Source: Bin80 sp965116685
GTDB lineage: Bacteria > Bacteroidota > Rhodothermia > Rhodothermales > Bin80
Direction of reading: 5' to 3'
Length of the DNA stretch: 64,000 bases
Assembly (NCBI GenBank): GCA_965116685.1
Contig: OZ220707.1
Coordinates: 1,054,001 to 1,118,000 of the forward strand
Shown: one piece after another, positions 1 through 8,640 of the stretch
Position numbering within the stretch: the stretch's first letter is position 1
Layout: each line of letters starts with the position of its first letter
The notes under the pieces: generated by a model
What the model saw: only the letters and a program-made list of their open reading frames with translations
Told to the model about the DNA's origin: nothing
Databases searched by the model: none
Made by a program: the position numbers and the translations under genes

Positions 1-806
1 GTGCGACTCGTTCCCGGTTGAAGACCTCTTTCCACAAACGTGGTTACGCTACTGCCCGTATTGTAACGAACAGTAACCCAATTGTTTCCAGAAATCTTAC
101 GCCGAATGAAATATCCAGTAATCGGTTTTCCTCCATTGTTTGATGGTGCAGTCCAGGATAGCTCGATTCTGTATCGGTCCAGCGCCCTGACCGTCAAACC
201 AGTGGGTCTACCTGGTACCGCTGTGGTGGCACTAGCAACGTTAGAGGTCGGACCGGATAATGCCGCGTCGTTTCCAATGTAAGACCAGTCATGAGAGGCG
301 GCTGTGTTGGTAGAACCCTGAATCCGATGTCCAGAAATCGGCGATTCCCAGTCATCCGCTGGTGGATCCCATGAAAGCAGAAAGGCGTTGGGTCCCCCGG
401 TACTGGGCTGAAAGTTGATGGGAATACCCGGCCTTGCAGGCCGATGGTCATCCGTACTGACCACATTCAAAGGATCTGTTTCACCATCAGATGGAACAGA
501 GATCAGGTCTTGATCAACCCAATCCGAGCGGGCGTTCACGGGGTCATTCTCAGATAGGGAAAAAGATGTTCGGGAGAAAGAATCAGAGCGTAAAAAAGAG
601 CTCTTCGCCCCCCCCAAAAAATTAGCAGAAGAAGTGGCAGGATAATCAACAGAAACTGTACTACCCAACTCCTCGCCAAGAGAAACCGGACCTATCAAGG
701 CACCTGCTGCCATGCATGCGAAAGTAGATATTCCCACAAACAGAAACAATTTCAGTGTCCGTATGAATGGAGTGAAAATGTGTGATACTCCCTGTAAGAC
801 TGTCAT
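1..806 (-). CDS. secreted protein with fibronectin type III domains (3' end outside window)
   Basis: The frame starting with ATG at 804-806 is open without a stop to base 1, about 268 codons, so the gene runs off the left edge. The product starts with a hydrophobic segment around residues 18-40 (KLFLFVGISTFACMAAGAL), read as a signal peptide or anchor. A Ser/Asp-rich linker of about 90 residues follows. Two fibronectin-III-like modules come next: one from about residue 135 with the core FLLSWDPPADDWESPI, and one from about residue 200 (PGRPTGLTVRALDRYRIELS, then WTAPSNNGGKPITGYFIRRK). These modules occur in secreted or surface proteins that bind other macromolecules; the actual role cannot be told. 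The assignment of FN3 folds is by motif reading only. Confidence 0.75.
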   Translation of the reverse strand, partial: MTVLQGVSHIFTPFIRTLKLFLFVGISTFACMAAGALIGPVSLGEELGSTVSVDYPATSSANFLGGAKSSFLRSDSFSRTSFSLSENDPVNARSDWVDQDLISVPSDGETDPLNVVSTDDHRPARPGIPINFQPSTGGPNAFLLSWDPPADDWESPISGHRIQGSTNTAASHDWSYIGNDAALSGPTSNVASATTAVPGRPTGLTVRALDRYRIELSWTAPSNNGGKPITGYFIRRKISGNNWVTVRYNTGSSVTTFVERGLQPGTSR

Positions 807-1086
807 TTGCGCGATTGTATGGCGATAATTATATGATTCTGGCAACTGAGTTTCTTGGGCAATCTAAGCTAAGAATTTTCACGCAAGATTGCAAATGTAG
901 TTGGGCTTTTTTGCGGATCTCTGTTGAACATCATCTATAATGTACAGGGACTCTCTACCATTTATGCAAGTAAAAAAGCGGAATTTTAGAATTTTTTTTT
1001 CAGGCATAATTTTTTGATCGTTTCACCACGAATTTTGCCCGTTTCCTTATGATTTCGCACAGATCTGCCGCCCCCAACTCTTCAAT
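807..1086. other. intergenic region upstream of the FN3 gene
   Basis: No convincing gene is seen here. The part next to 806 should hold the promoter of the leftward FN3 gene. The stretch 985-1015 is very T/A rich. The right part is the 3' exon of the adjoining group II intron. Confidence 0.4.
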
Positions 1087-1135
1087 CATCAAGGGGTCAA
1101 GTAGCCCGGGGGAGTTTCACCCCCGGGCTCTCACA

Positions 1136-1169
1136 GAACCGCGCATGAGCCTCTCAACTCACGCGGCTC
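1136..1169 (-). ncRNA. group II intron domain V (intron 1)
   Basis: On the minus strand this 34-nt stretch reads GAGCCGCGTGAG, then TTGAGAGGCT, then CATGCGCGGTTC, and folds into the standard domain V stem with a small internal bulge. It is the catalytic core of the intron RNA. The stop codon of the reverse transcriptase (1154-1156) lies inside it. Confidence 0.8.
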
Positions 1170-2479
1170 TTACCATGCAGCCGTTTGGAATTGAACAAAG
1201 GTGAACCATAAAGAAACGCCCAATGCACGAATAGACCCGAATTTTGACGTGCCATCTTCCTTACCCATCGCCATGACCTCCTCCAATGTCCACGGAAGCG
1301 CTTATACTTCCGCATCATCCACCGGATAAGATGTTCGTCGATGCTAAGCAGAACCTTGCTCAGTTCTGATTTGAAGAATGCACCATAGTAGGTAATCCAT
1401 CCACGGACCACGGCATTGATCCTGCCCGCGATTTGATCCATTGAGAGTGGACTCATGCGAGCCAACCCCCAACTGTGTATGGTCTCCCGTATGGCTTTCG
1501 CCGCCTTCCGGCTAATCGCCGGATTGAACCCAAGAAAGTTCTTGCCCCCGCGACCCTTTGTCTTGCGGGGACGGAACGTATACCCCAAAAAATCAAAGGA
1601 TACGTCCGCATACGTGCCTTCACGACCCGTTTGTTTGCAATATACAATCCGGGTCTTCTCCGGGTGTAACGTTAGGTTACAGGCCGTAAAACGCCCCTTG
1701 AGCACTTGCCAAAGTTCGCGGGCCTGTGCCTCACTCGTGCAGTGGCACACAATATCATCTGCATACCGCTCAAATGGAATCTGTGGATAATTCCGCTCCA
1801 TCCATTTATCGAACGAATAGTGCAGAAACAGATTGGCCAACAGTGGACTGATGACCCCGCCCTGCGGGGTTCCTACATCCCGTGCCTCTTCCCTCCCGTC
1901 TGGATGAATCACCGGTGCCGTCAGCCAGCGCTCTATGTACAAAAGCACCCACTTCTGATCCGTATGACGCCGGACCGCTTTCATCAATAGGGCATGATCT
2001 ATCGTGTCAAAATACGACTTGATATCCATGTCCAGTACCCATGCCCACTTCCAGCATCGCATTCGTGTCTGCCGAAGCGCATCATGAGCCGACTTGTTCG
2101 GCCGGTATCCATAGGAATCCGGGTGGAACTCGCGTTCCAGTACCGGCTCCAAGGCCTGTTTAACCACCATCTGGGCCACCCGATCTGCCACCGTGGGGAT
2201 TCCCAAGGGACGAATACCTCCGCCCGGCTTCGGAATGTTCACGCGGCGCACCGGCTTCGGATGATAACTGCCCGATGCCATCCGATTCCAAATCTTGTAG
2301 AGATTATCCGCAAGATTCTCCTCGAAGTCCGCAAGAGACTGCTCATCAATCCCTGCCCCTCCCTGATTCGCCTTCACTCGCTTCCACGCGTCCCAAACTT
2401 GGCGCTTGGTTACTGGAAACGGCTTTGCTTGTTGCGCTGAAGTCCTCCCTCTCGGTTGCTTCCTCGCTCCTTGCTGCAT
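1154..2479 (-). CDS. ltrA: group II intron reverse transcriptase/maturase
   Basis: A 441-residue intron-encoded protein that copies the intron into new DNA sites and helps it splice. The palm motifs are clear: the TPQGGVISPLLANLFLH block and the catalytic FERYADDIVCH (YADD) around residues 240-247. The fingers motif IRPLGIPTVADRVAQ lies before them. A C-terminal maturase part contains the GWITYYGAFF signature. No HNH endonuclease domain follows, so target use probably relies on single-stranded DNA or reverse splicing, as in compact bacterial introns. The last codons run into domain V. The gene sits inside intron 1 and reads in the intron's direction. Confidence 0.93.
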   Translation of the reverse strand: MQQGARKQPRGRTSAQQAKPFPVTKRQVWDAWKRVKANQGGAGIDEQSLADFEENLADNLYKIWNRMASGSYHPKPVRRVNIPKPGGGIRPLGIPTVADRVAQMVVKQALEPVLEREFHPDSYGYRPNKSAHDALRQTRMRCWKWAWVLDMDIKSYFDTIDHALLMKAVRRHTDQKWVLLYIERWLTAPVIHPDGREEARDVGTPQGGVISPLLANLFLHYSFDKWMERNYPQIPFERYADDIVCHCTSEAQARELWQVLKGRFTACNLTLHPEKTRIVYCKQTGREGTYADVSFDFLGYTFRPRKTKGRGGKNFLGFNPAISRKAAKAIRETIHSWGLARMSPLSMDQIAGRINAVVRGWITYYGAFFKSELSKVLLSIDEHLIRWMMRKYKRFRGHWRRSWRWVRKMARQNSGLFVHWAFLYGSPLFNSKRLHGKSRVS

Positions 2480-2992
2480 CGTTCACCCCCTTCGCTCCAT
2501 CCCCATTACAGGAATTTCATCACTACTACGGAGTGATCCGCCCGTGTGGAGTGCCTCAGTACTCAATGACTTACAGGTACTGCCTGCTTGCCACGCTCCC
2601 TTTGCATCACCCCGACACGTTCCCACGTTCCGTACAAGGGCCCAAATCGAAGTCTCGCCATCTCTATGCCGGAGGCCAGTTGGCCAGTAAACAGGCACCC
2701 GCCAACCTCGTCCCGGAACTCCAACGCTACCCCGGTTTTGACCATCATCTAAAACTTTTCGACACGTCATCAATGGTTCATTTGCATTCGACTCTACGAT
2801 TCACACCTGATAGGCTCCTACACCTACCTTTTCCCAACTCGCTCACCACGACACCTCTTAAATGCCGCAGATGTGGGTGGTTTACAACCCCCGCCTGTAC
2901 AGCGATTGTGGAGGACCTTCCTCCATCCCTTGCACAGTTCAATACATTTTAGCTACGTCATTGACTTACCTCCATGCATTTTCGTGGCACAC

Positions 2993-3219
2993 CGTTGGTT
3001 TGTTCAGAGACAGGGACGCTCTATGAGCATCGAAAAGAGCGGATTTGGCGCCACTTGGATTGCTATGAGTTCAAGTATTTTGTCCAATTGTCGGGTTCCC
3101 CGAGTCAAGTCTTTCGTGGGCGACGGCCTCCAATAGGTTTATGTATGCGTTTGAGCACGGAGCGATTCTTTTTTTCTGCGGCGATTTAGACCTCTATCCA
3201 CAACATTCACGGTAGAACC
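2993..3219 (+). pseudogene. ISL3-family transposase relic with its right terminal repeat
   Basis: From about 3000 the + strand encodes VCSETGTLYEHRKERIWRHL, which matches the cysteine-rich start of ISL3 transposases; the intact copy at 29513 reads RCPECNKVCPGYDHRLRKWR there. The first cysteine of the CxxC pair survives and the second is lost. After FKYFVQ the frame changes (CRVPRVK continues in another frame). The text then jumps straight to the extreme C-terminus, GDLDLYPQHSR followed by TAG at 3213-3215, so the whole catalytic middle is deleted. The last bases, ending GGTAGAACC at 3219, match the element ends found at 28066 and 28142. The group II intron abuts the left side. Confidence 0.65.
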
Positions 3220-3298
3220 CCTTTTATAGAGGCCTACTGATTCATGTACGCGCAACCAATGGGGATAGAACCGATATTATTCTCGCTCCCCTCGAAAA

Positions 3299-4480
3299 CT
3301 ACAATACCTCAAGTGCCAAAGCAGTCCCTCCGCCCGTCCCATGACAGAGTGCTGCAAGACCCAGTGATTTTCCGTGTGCTCTCAGTGCATAAATGAGTGT
3401 CACGGTGATTCTGGCCCCTGAGCATCCGATTGGGTGCCCGAGCGCGATTGCGCCCCCGTTCACATTCAAGTTCTCGGGGTCGATTTCCAGTTCCCTAGCA
3501 AACAACGGCGTACTCAAGGCGAATGCCTCATTGTTCTCATAAAAATCAATATCTGACACCTGCATTCCCACAGTACTCAATGCACGCCGGGAAGCCTCAA
3601 TCGGTGCCTCTATAAAACGCTCCCAGATCCCTGCAGTCCATGCATGCCCCAGGATACGAGCAATCGGTTGTAGCCCGTGGCTACGCACAAACTCCCCACT
3701 TGCAAGCAGGATTGCAGCTGATCCATCACTAATCTGGCTACTGTTTCCAGCCGTCAACACCCCATCTTGTGCAAAAACCGGTCTCAGTTTGGAAAGTGTT
3801 TCCACAGTGGTCTCTGGCCGAATCCCTTCATCCCGTTCAAAAACCCCCTTTTTTGTGGGGATGGAGGTGATCTCTGCTTTGAATCTGCCCTGTAGTGTCG
3901 CTGAATATGCACGGGCATGGGATTCGGCAGCCACTTCATCAAGCTCTTGGCGACTGACCTGGATTTTTTGTGCCAAACGCTCTGCCTGCACGCCCATAGA
4001 ATCTCCATTGATTGGGTCTGAAAGTCCATCCTTATGTAGCAGATCAATGACACACTCTTTCGGCTCAGATAGGTATTTATATCCCCATCGGGCCTTACTC
4101 GAGAGTGCGAATCCCGTCTGGGACATGGATTCAACACCACCTGCCAGGATTAAATTCGAAGTGCCGGACTGAATGAAAGCAGCACCCATCATCAGACTCA
4201 TCATCCCTGAGGAGCACACCATATCCACGCCAGCTGCATCTACGGAATCAGGAATTGACGCATGCTTTGCCGCTTGACGTGCAACCAGTTGCCCATGACC
4301 GCCTCCTAAAACATGCCCCATCAGAATCAAATCCACTGACTGATCCGCTACCGCTGCCTGATCCAGTGCCGATCGAAGAATCGGAGCCGCAAGAATGGCA
4401 GGGCCTTGCGATGAAAGCATTCCTCCAAAACGCCCAATCGGGGAGCGTGTGGCACTCAAAACGAAGACATCCCTCATCAT
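3299..4480 (-). CDS. acetyl-CoA C-acyltransferase (thiolase)
   Basis: A 393-residue thiolase, the usual family length. It condenses two acyl-CoA units or cleaves a 3-ketoacyl-CoA. Visible active-site elements are the nucleophilic Cys89 in DMVCSSGM, the ENNEAFA loop, the His in GGAIALGHPIGCSG near residue 350, and the second Cys in CHGTGGG near residue 380. The start is one of two adjacent ATG codons (4480 or 4477). Before the IS4 element at 4510 inserted, this gene began about 14 bases after the stop of the DUF255 gene now at 8641-10665, so it was probably the third gene of a glycerate kinase-DUF255-thiolase operon. The IS probably separates it from its old promoter. Biosynthetic versus degradative role cannot be decided. 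Confidence 0.92.
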   Translation of the reverse strand: MMRDVFVLSATRSPIGRFGGMLSSQGPAILAAPILRSALDQAAVADQSVDLILMGHVLGGGHGQLVARQAAKHASIPDSVDAAGVDMVCSSGMMSLMMGAAFIQSGTSNLILAGGVESMSQTGFALSSKARWGYKYLSEPKECVIDLLHKDGLSDPINGDSMGVQAERLAQKIQVSRQELDEVAAESHARAYSATLQGRFKAEITSIPTKKGVFERDEGIRPETTVETLSKLRPVFAQDGVLTAGNSSQISDGSAAILLASGEFVRSHGLQPIARILGHAWTAGIWERFIEAPIEASRRALSTVGMQVSDIDFYENNEAFALSTPLFARELEIDPENLNVNGGAIALGHPIGCSGARITVTLIYALRAHGKSLGLAALCHGTGGGTALALEVL

Positions 4481-6896
4481 TGGAATATTGATCTTTATGC
4501 AGGCTTGGTCTGCCCTATACCCAGGTAATGGCGTAGTCTAACCATTTTGGGAGTGCTGGGAGCGTTTTTTCTACCGCGGTGATTGGTCGGTCGGGGCGTT
4601 TCTTTCCAGCGCACGCCTTGATGGTCCGCAGCATTGGGTAACGGAGCGTTTTCACGCTTGAGATCACGATACCGGTAGGTCTGGGCCATCGCATTGGGGT
4701 AAGAGTCTCCCGTTTCGTGATGGGATCACGAATCTGCACAGCAGCAGCGGGTCTGGGTCTGCTCAAGGTGTATCTGATAGCCCACCAAGGCCATGGCGAG
4801 TCGTTCGATTCCCCGCCACATGACCTGATGGCCCGGCGGTGGGGCACGATTCCGGTTTTGATAGCCGCCCAACACCCCCACCAGTAACATGGCGTCCCGC
4901 AGCATCTTGGGTTCCGGCAGTCGGACCCGCTTGGCGTAGCCGGTCAGGAATGCAAGTTCCAGCTCTGTGAAGAATACCGACGGATCCAATTCCGGCATGG
5001 TTCGCCCCAACAGCGTCAGTACCATGAGACGCCAGGCAATCACACAGTAGATCGCCAATGCCCGTTCCAGTCTTAAGGCGCTGCGCAGTTGCATATGTTC
5101 CACTTTGCAGCCGCTCTTGAGCACCCGGAAAAAGTCCTCAATCCGCCAACGTTTCAGATAATACTCCAGCACCCGCTCCGCAGCGCGGGCCGAGGGCACC
5201 GCAAGACTGGTCAACAGATACCATTCAATCGCTTTTTCGCCCGCAGGCGGCGAGACTTCTTTGATATGCACCCCGGTGAGGGTCACCGGATCCGCATCCG
5301 CAACCAGTGGGGTCGCGGGCAGCGTAACCGGGCCATAGCGTACTTCGGCATCGGCAACGCGATACGCGCGTCCGGCCGCCTTCGAGCGCACGGACCGGCG
5401 ATGGATCTCAATCCTGATCGTCTTGGCAGCTTTGCCACTGGACATCGTCTCAAACAGCTTTTTGCCGGTTGCCAGCCGTCGATTCTTAGACGCCCGCACC
5501 AGCAGATCCACCCGCTTGTGCTGCCGCTGCGCATCAAAGAGCGCAAAACTGTCGCCCTCCCGATCCATCACGCAGACGACCTTGATCTTGCGCGATAGCT
5601 CCTGCGCGGCTTCACAAATATCCGCATAACCATCCAGCCACCGCTGCGCCTTTGGCTTCAACGGTCCATCGGTCGGATCTTTGGTACTGCACCGCAACAC
5701 GCCCAGTGGCAGACCCTCGGTGGTGGTTGCCAGCGTGGTATGAATATGCAATCCCCGCGATTGGGTCGTCGTCTGATTCTGACCAATGACCTCCAAGTCC
5801 TCGCAGGCCAGGCGCGACCCGTAATTGAGCCGACTGCCATCCTGGATGCATAAGACCATCTTTTGGCTGCGCATACGCGCTATGGTACATGCCCGATGCG
5901 GGGCCAACACGTTCTCCGGCGTCACCTCAGACGCCGGATCGCTCGCCAACAGGCGATAATGCCCCTTGACCGCCGCCCGATCATCGCCCGTGTTCCCGGT
6001 AATCGCCGCGCCGATGGTATCGGCGAGCAGAGACGCACTCTTGACCAGCCGCGCCGAGCGCAGCGCGTTGCCCAACGGCGCATCCCCAAACTCAGCATCG
6101 GTCCACTGTTCGCTATCCAACATCTCACCAGGTTGTCTGACCGGACGTAATTCCACCGCTGGCACCCCCAGTTGCTGACGCCACCTGCGATCCAGTTCGT
6201 ATACATACAACGCCTTCGGCGGCTCCAGAGTGTCATGGCGGAAGCCGCCAGCGGTTTGTCCAATGTACTGAAAATTGGTGGCCTTGAAGCAGGAACCCGA
6301 CCATTGGGGATCCACATACGTTTCAACGATCCACACACGGTAGCCGTAATGCTGCTGATAGTCCTGCGCCAGTCGCCTGAGCAGGCGACTGAGCACGTAG
6401 CTGGCCAGATGCTCGCACCGCTCCCGCATCAGGAATCGGCTCAGACACACCACACGGTGCAAATGGGCCTGTCGCTGTGCGTCCGACCAGGCCATCCACT
6501 GCTCCCGGGCCGCCAGTCGCAGGGCGGCCGCCGAAAAACCGACCGCACCCACATAACCGTGTGCACTGTCAATCAGATACCGTATCTGGGCGCCGCAAAA
6601 TGTCGTCACACCACGCGGATGCTCATGATGCAACAGCGTGTTCCAAATCTCACGCTGATCCGTGTCGGTCACCTTAACCAGCGTAAGACCCTGCACCTGC
6701 TGAACCACCTCCGGCAAACGTTCCGGGGCAGGCACCGGCTCGGCCAGCAGGCGGGGACCCGCCCCATAAGCGTTAACTTGTTTCAGAACTGGGAAAATAT
6801 TGTTCAATTTGATAGGTCCTGCGCCTTGGAGGTTCTGCTAACGATCTGGAAATGATTGTCCAATGCTGAATCATTTCTTTCAGAGCATAGTGGGGT

Positions 6897-8057
6897 TCAA
6901 TTGCCCGAAAAACTTGATTCAGCGCAAACTTGAAATCTCTCCATGCACTTCGTCTGCATTGGATATCCCCAGGGGGAAAATGTCCGCGCATACCGGACGA
7001 TTTTTTCGGTCAGCAGTGCGACCATTAGCTTCCCATAGAGCCATGCCTGTGAACTTTCTTCATCCAATTTCGGCAGATGCCCCAGTTGGGCCAATGATTT
7101 GAATCGTTTGAAGACCAGTTCCACCTGCCAGCGCAGCCGATACCAATCTAAAATATCCTCCGCTGAAAATTCATCAACCGGAAAAGTTGTGAACAGAATG
7201 ACATAGCGCGCATACCGCAAAGTTTCGTCTCGGGGTTGACGTCCCTTGCGCTTTGCCGTCTTTAAGATCCGATCCTCTGCTTCTTGGATGGCTTCGTCCG
7301 TTTTTCGCAACGCACAGACACGACCTTGGATCGGGAGCAAGGTTTTGATGTATACCGTCCAGACTCCCGTCTTTCCCGTTTGATGGATGGACTCCACGGA
7401 TGCCAATAAATCAAACGGCTGGCCCGGCTTCGTCTCAAATTGCAAAGTGCCGGTATTGACCCGCACCGTCACATAGCCACCAGATTCCGTTACATGCTGG
7501 ATTCCCGCAAGGGTTGAATAGCCCCGGTCCGCCAAAATATAGTCGTTTGCCTGAATCGGAAATTGTTTAAAGGATTCGCCGGTCCCTTTTCCTTTCGTCG
7601 CAGTCAAATTGAAAAAATCACAGCCCAGCGCAGGTAGTGTCATGCTGTAGTGCAGTCTCCACAAAGATCCCGTACGTCCTGACTCGCGAATGTGAGTCGC
7701 GTCAAACGCACGCATTTGACGTCCCATTCCCGCCGATATCCCAACCCCATGCTCCTGAAACAACGCGATACACATCAAACGCAGCCATGCACGAGACTTC
7801 TTCAGACGCTTGAACAATGCGACTGCAGATAGATCCGCAATTTGTGCCTGACGGGCTCGTACGACCGTCTCCCGTAATGAGTGACCACAGCCCAAATGCA
7901 GCAATAAAGTGCGAAGTAGACTTTCCGGCGACTTATCCTTACGTAAGCCACGTAAGGCACCAGATTCCTCGGCCAACTCTTGCCAGTTTTTCGGTAAAAA
8001 TGAGACCAAGACTTCCCAATCCTCTTCCGCAGGGGCGCGGATCACGGTTCCCTTCAT
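6897..8057 (-). CDS. IS4-family transposase (DDE)
   Basis: This is the transposase of the inner IS, 386 residues from the ATG at 8057; an in-frame ATG at 8111 would add 18 residues of no family likeness. DDE residues are visible as Asp in AFDATHI, Asp in DYILADRGY, and Glu in the YREK-like block YRLRWQVELVFKRFKSL. The gene fills most of the 1.59-kb element, and both ends and the target duplication are intact. Nothing in the sequence suggests it is inactive. Confidence 0.93.
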   Translation of the reverse strand: MKGTVIRAPAEEDWEVLVSFLPKNWQELAEESGALRGLRKDKSPESLLRTLLLHLGCGHSLRETVVRARQAQIADLSAVALFKRLKKSRAWLRLMCIALFQEHGVGISAGMGRQMRAFDATHIRESGRTGSLWRLHYSMTLPALGCDFFNLTATKGKGTGESFKQFPIQANDYILADRGYSTLAGIQHVTESGGYVTVRVNTGTLQFETKPGQPFDLLASVESIHQTGKTGVWTVYIKTLLPIQGRVCALRKTDEAIQEAEDRILKTAKRKGRQPRDETLRYARYVILFTTFPVDEFSAEDILDWYRLRWQVELVFKRFKSLAQLGHLPKLDEESSQAWLYGKLMVALLTEKIVRYARTFSPWGYPMQTKCMERFQVCAESSFSGN

Positions 8058-8115
8058 TTGATTACAATGGTTGAATGATTCGTCACAGATGTCTCTCACA
8101 AAATCATACACAGGC

Positions 8116-8213
8116 GAGGTTCGTGCAAAACTCTTCTACAACCCGAAAAATATGTCCATAGACACTCCCAGAGCAATAATTGCCTCCAAACGAGAGAGTT
8201 TTGCAAGAGGTTC
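8116..8213. repeat. 98-bp palindromic element, copy 1
   Basis: A non-coding unit with inverted ends: GAGGTTCGTGCAAAACTCT at the left, and GAGAGTTTTGCAAGAGGTTC at the right. A unit of exactly the same length and about 85 percent identity by eye lies at 53656-53753. This copy is inside the inner IS4 element, upstream of its transposase start. The layout is that of a MITE. Confidence 0.7.
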
Positions 8214-8640
8214 AGGAGAAATAGCATTCCAGAACAAACATGATCATCTCGGTTAAGTCTACGAATTAGATAGAATTCAGTATCCTAAAATCACGAAAAT
8301 TACCATGTAGAAACACCCTAATATAATCAATTTCAAAACAAGTTAACGCTTATGGGGACCCGCCCCCGCCGCGTAATTGTTCGTCGGCGCCGGCAATGCA
8401 ATCCGCCCACGGTCGGCCAGCTTTGACAACGCACGGGCGCAGGTCGAGACCTGCAACCGACCGCAGGCATCAACGAATGTGAAAAGCTCACACACGCGCC
8501 TTGCGATCGCCGCGCGCGTGGACAACGCGGCATCGCCCAACACCGCGCTGAGACGCGCCTGCGATTCCGGGGCACTCAAAGTGCGCAAAACCTGACTCTG
8601 CGTGAACATGCCGCCAATATATGGAGCACTGTTCAGAATG

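Larger units (their letters stand above)
1087..2992 (-). mobile_element. group II intron 1 with its own reverse transcriptase
   Basis: On the minus strand the sequence opens at 2992 with GTGTGCC, matching the GUGYG 5' consensus of group II introns. It carries a reverse transcriptase ORF and ends with a domain V hairpin (1136-1169) followed by a GC-rich domain VI hairpin (about 1101-1130). The stretch just upstream of the ORF (about 2480-2770) has the GTGATGAAATTCCTGTAATG-like segment found in front of such ORFs. The 3' splice site is placed near 1087 by analogy and may be off by a few bases. The 5' exon lies against an ISL3 transposase relic. Both ribozyme ends and the ORF look intact, so the intron may be active. 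Confidence 0.8.
6766..8353 (-). mobile_element. IS4-family insertion sequence nested in the DruA-like IS
   Basis: A 1,588-bp element with perfect terminal inverted repeats (ATAAGCGTTAACTTGTTT at 6766 and its complement ending at 8353). It is bounded by a perfect 13-bp target duplication, GGGGACCCGCCCC, at 6753-6765 and 8354-8366. It contains one transposase gene and, between the gene and the right end, a 98-bp palindromic repeat. Confidence 0.93.
4726..8609 (-). pseudogene. DUF4338 (DruA-like) + IS4/Tn5-like transposase, split by an IS
   Basis: The gene is in two pieces: 8609 down to about 8354 (N-terminus) and about 6752 down to 4726. Removing the inner IS and one copy of its 13-bp duplication restores one frame (AGAG|PRLLAEP across the join) of about 760 residues. 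The N-terminal half carries the DUF4338 region (CEHLASYVLSRLLRRLAQDY; YVDPQWSGSCFKATNFQYIG), the domain also found in DruA of Druantia defence systems. The C-terminal half is an IS4/Tn5-like DDE nuclease with Asp in CIQDGSRL, Asp in VVCVMDREGD and Glu in YLKRWRIEDFFRVLKS. It would move the outer IS but is now broken. The downstream part keeps an open frame of 693 codons, giving a false impression of an intact gene. Confidence 0.85.

Noticed and set aside
1..10. GTGCGACTCG at the window start resembles a group II intron 5' end on the + strand
   Set aside because: The minus strand is an uninterrupted FN3-protein frame across it, and no intron ORF or domain V follows on the + strand.
4515..4847. 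110-codon frame on the minus strand running to the outer IS end
   Set aside because: Most of it overlaps the transposase C-terminus in another frame, and the composition is Arg/Pro-rich as in shadow frames.
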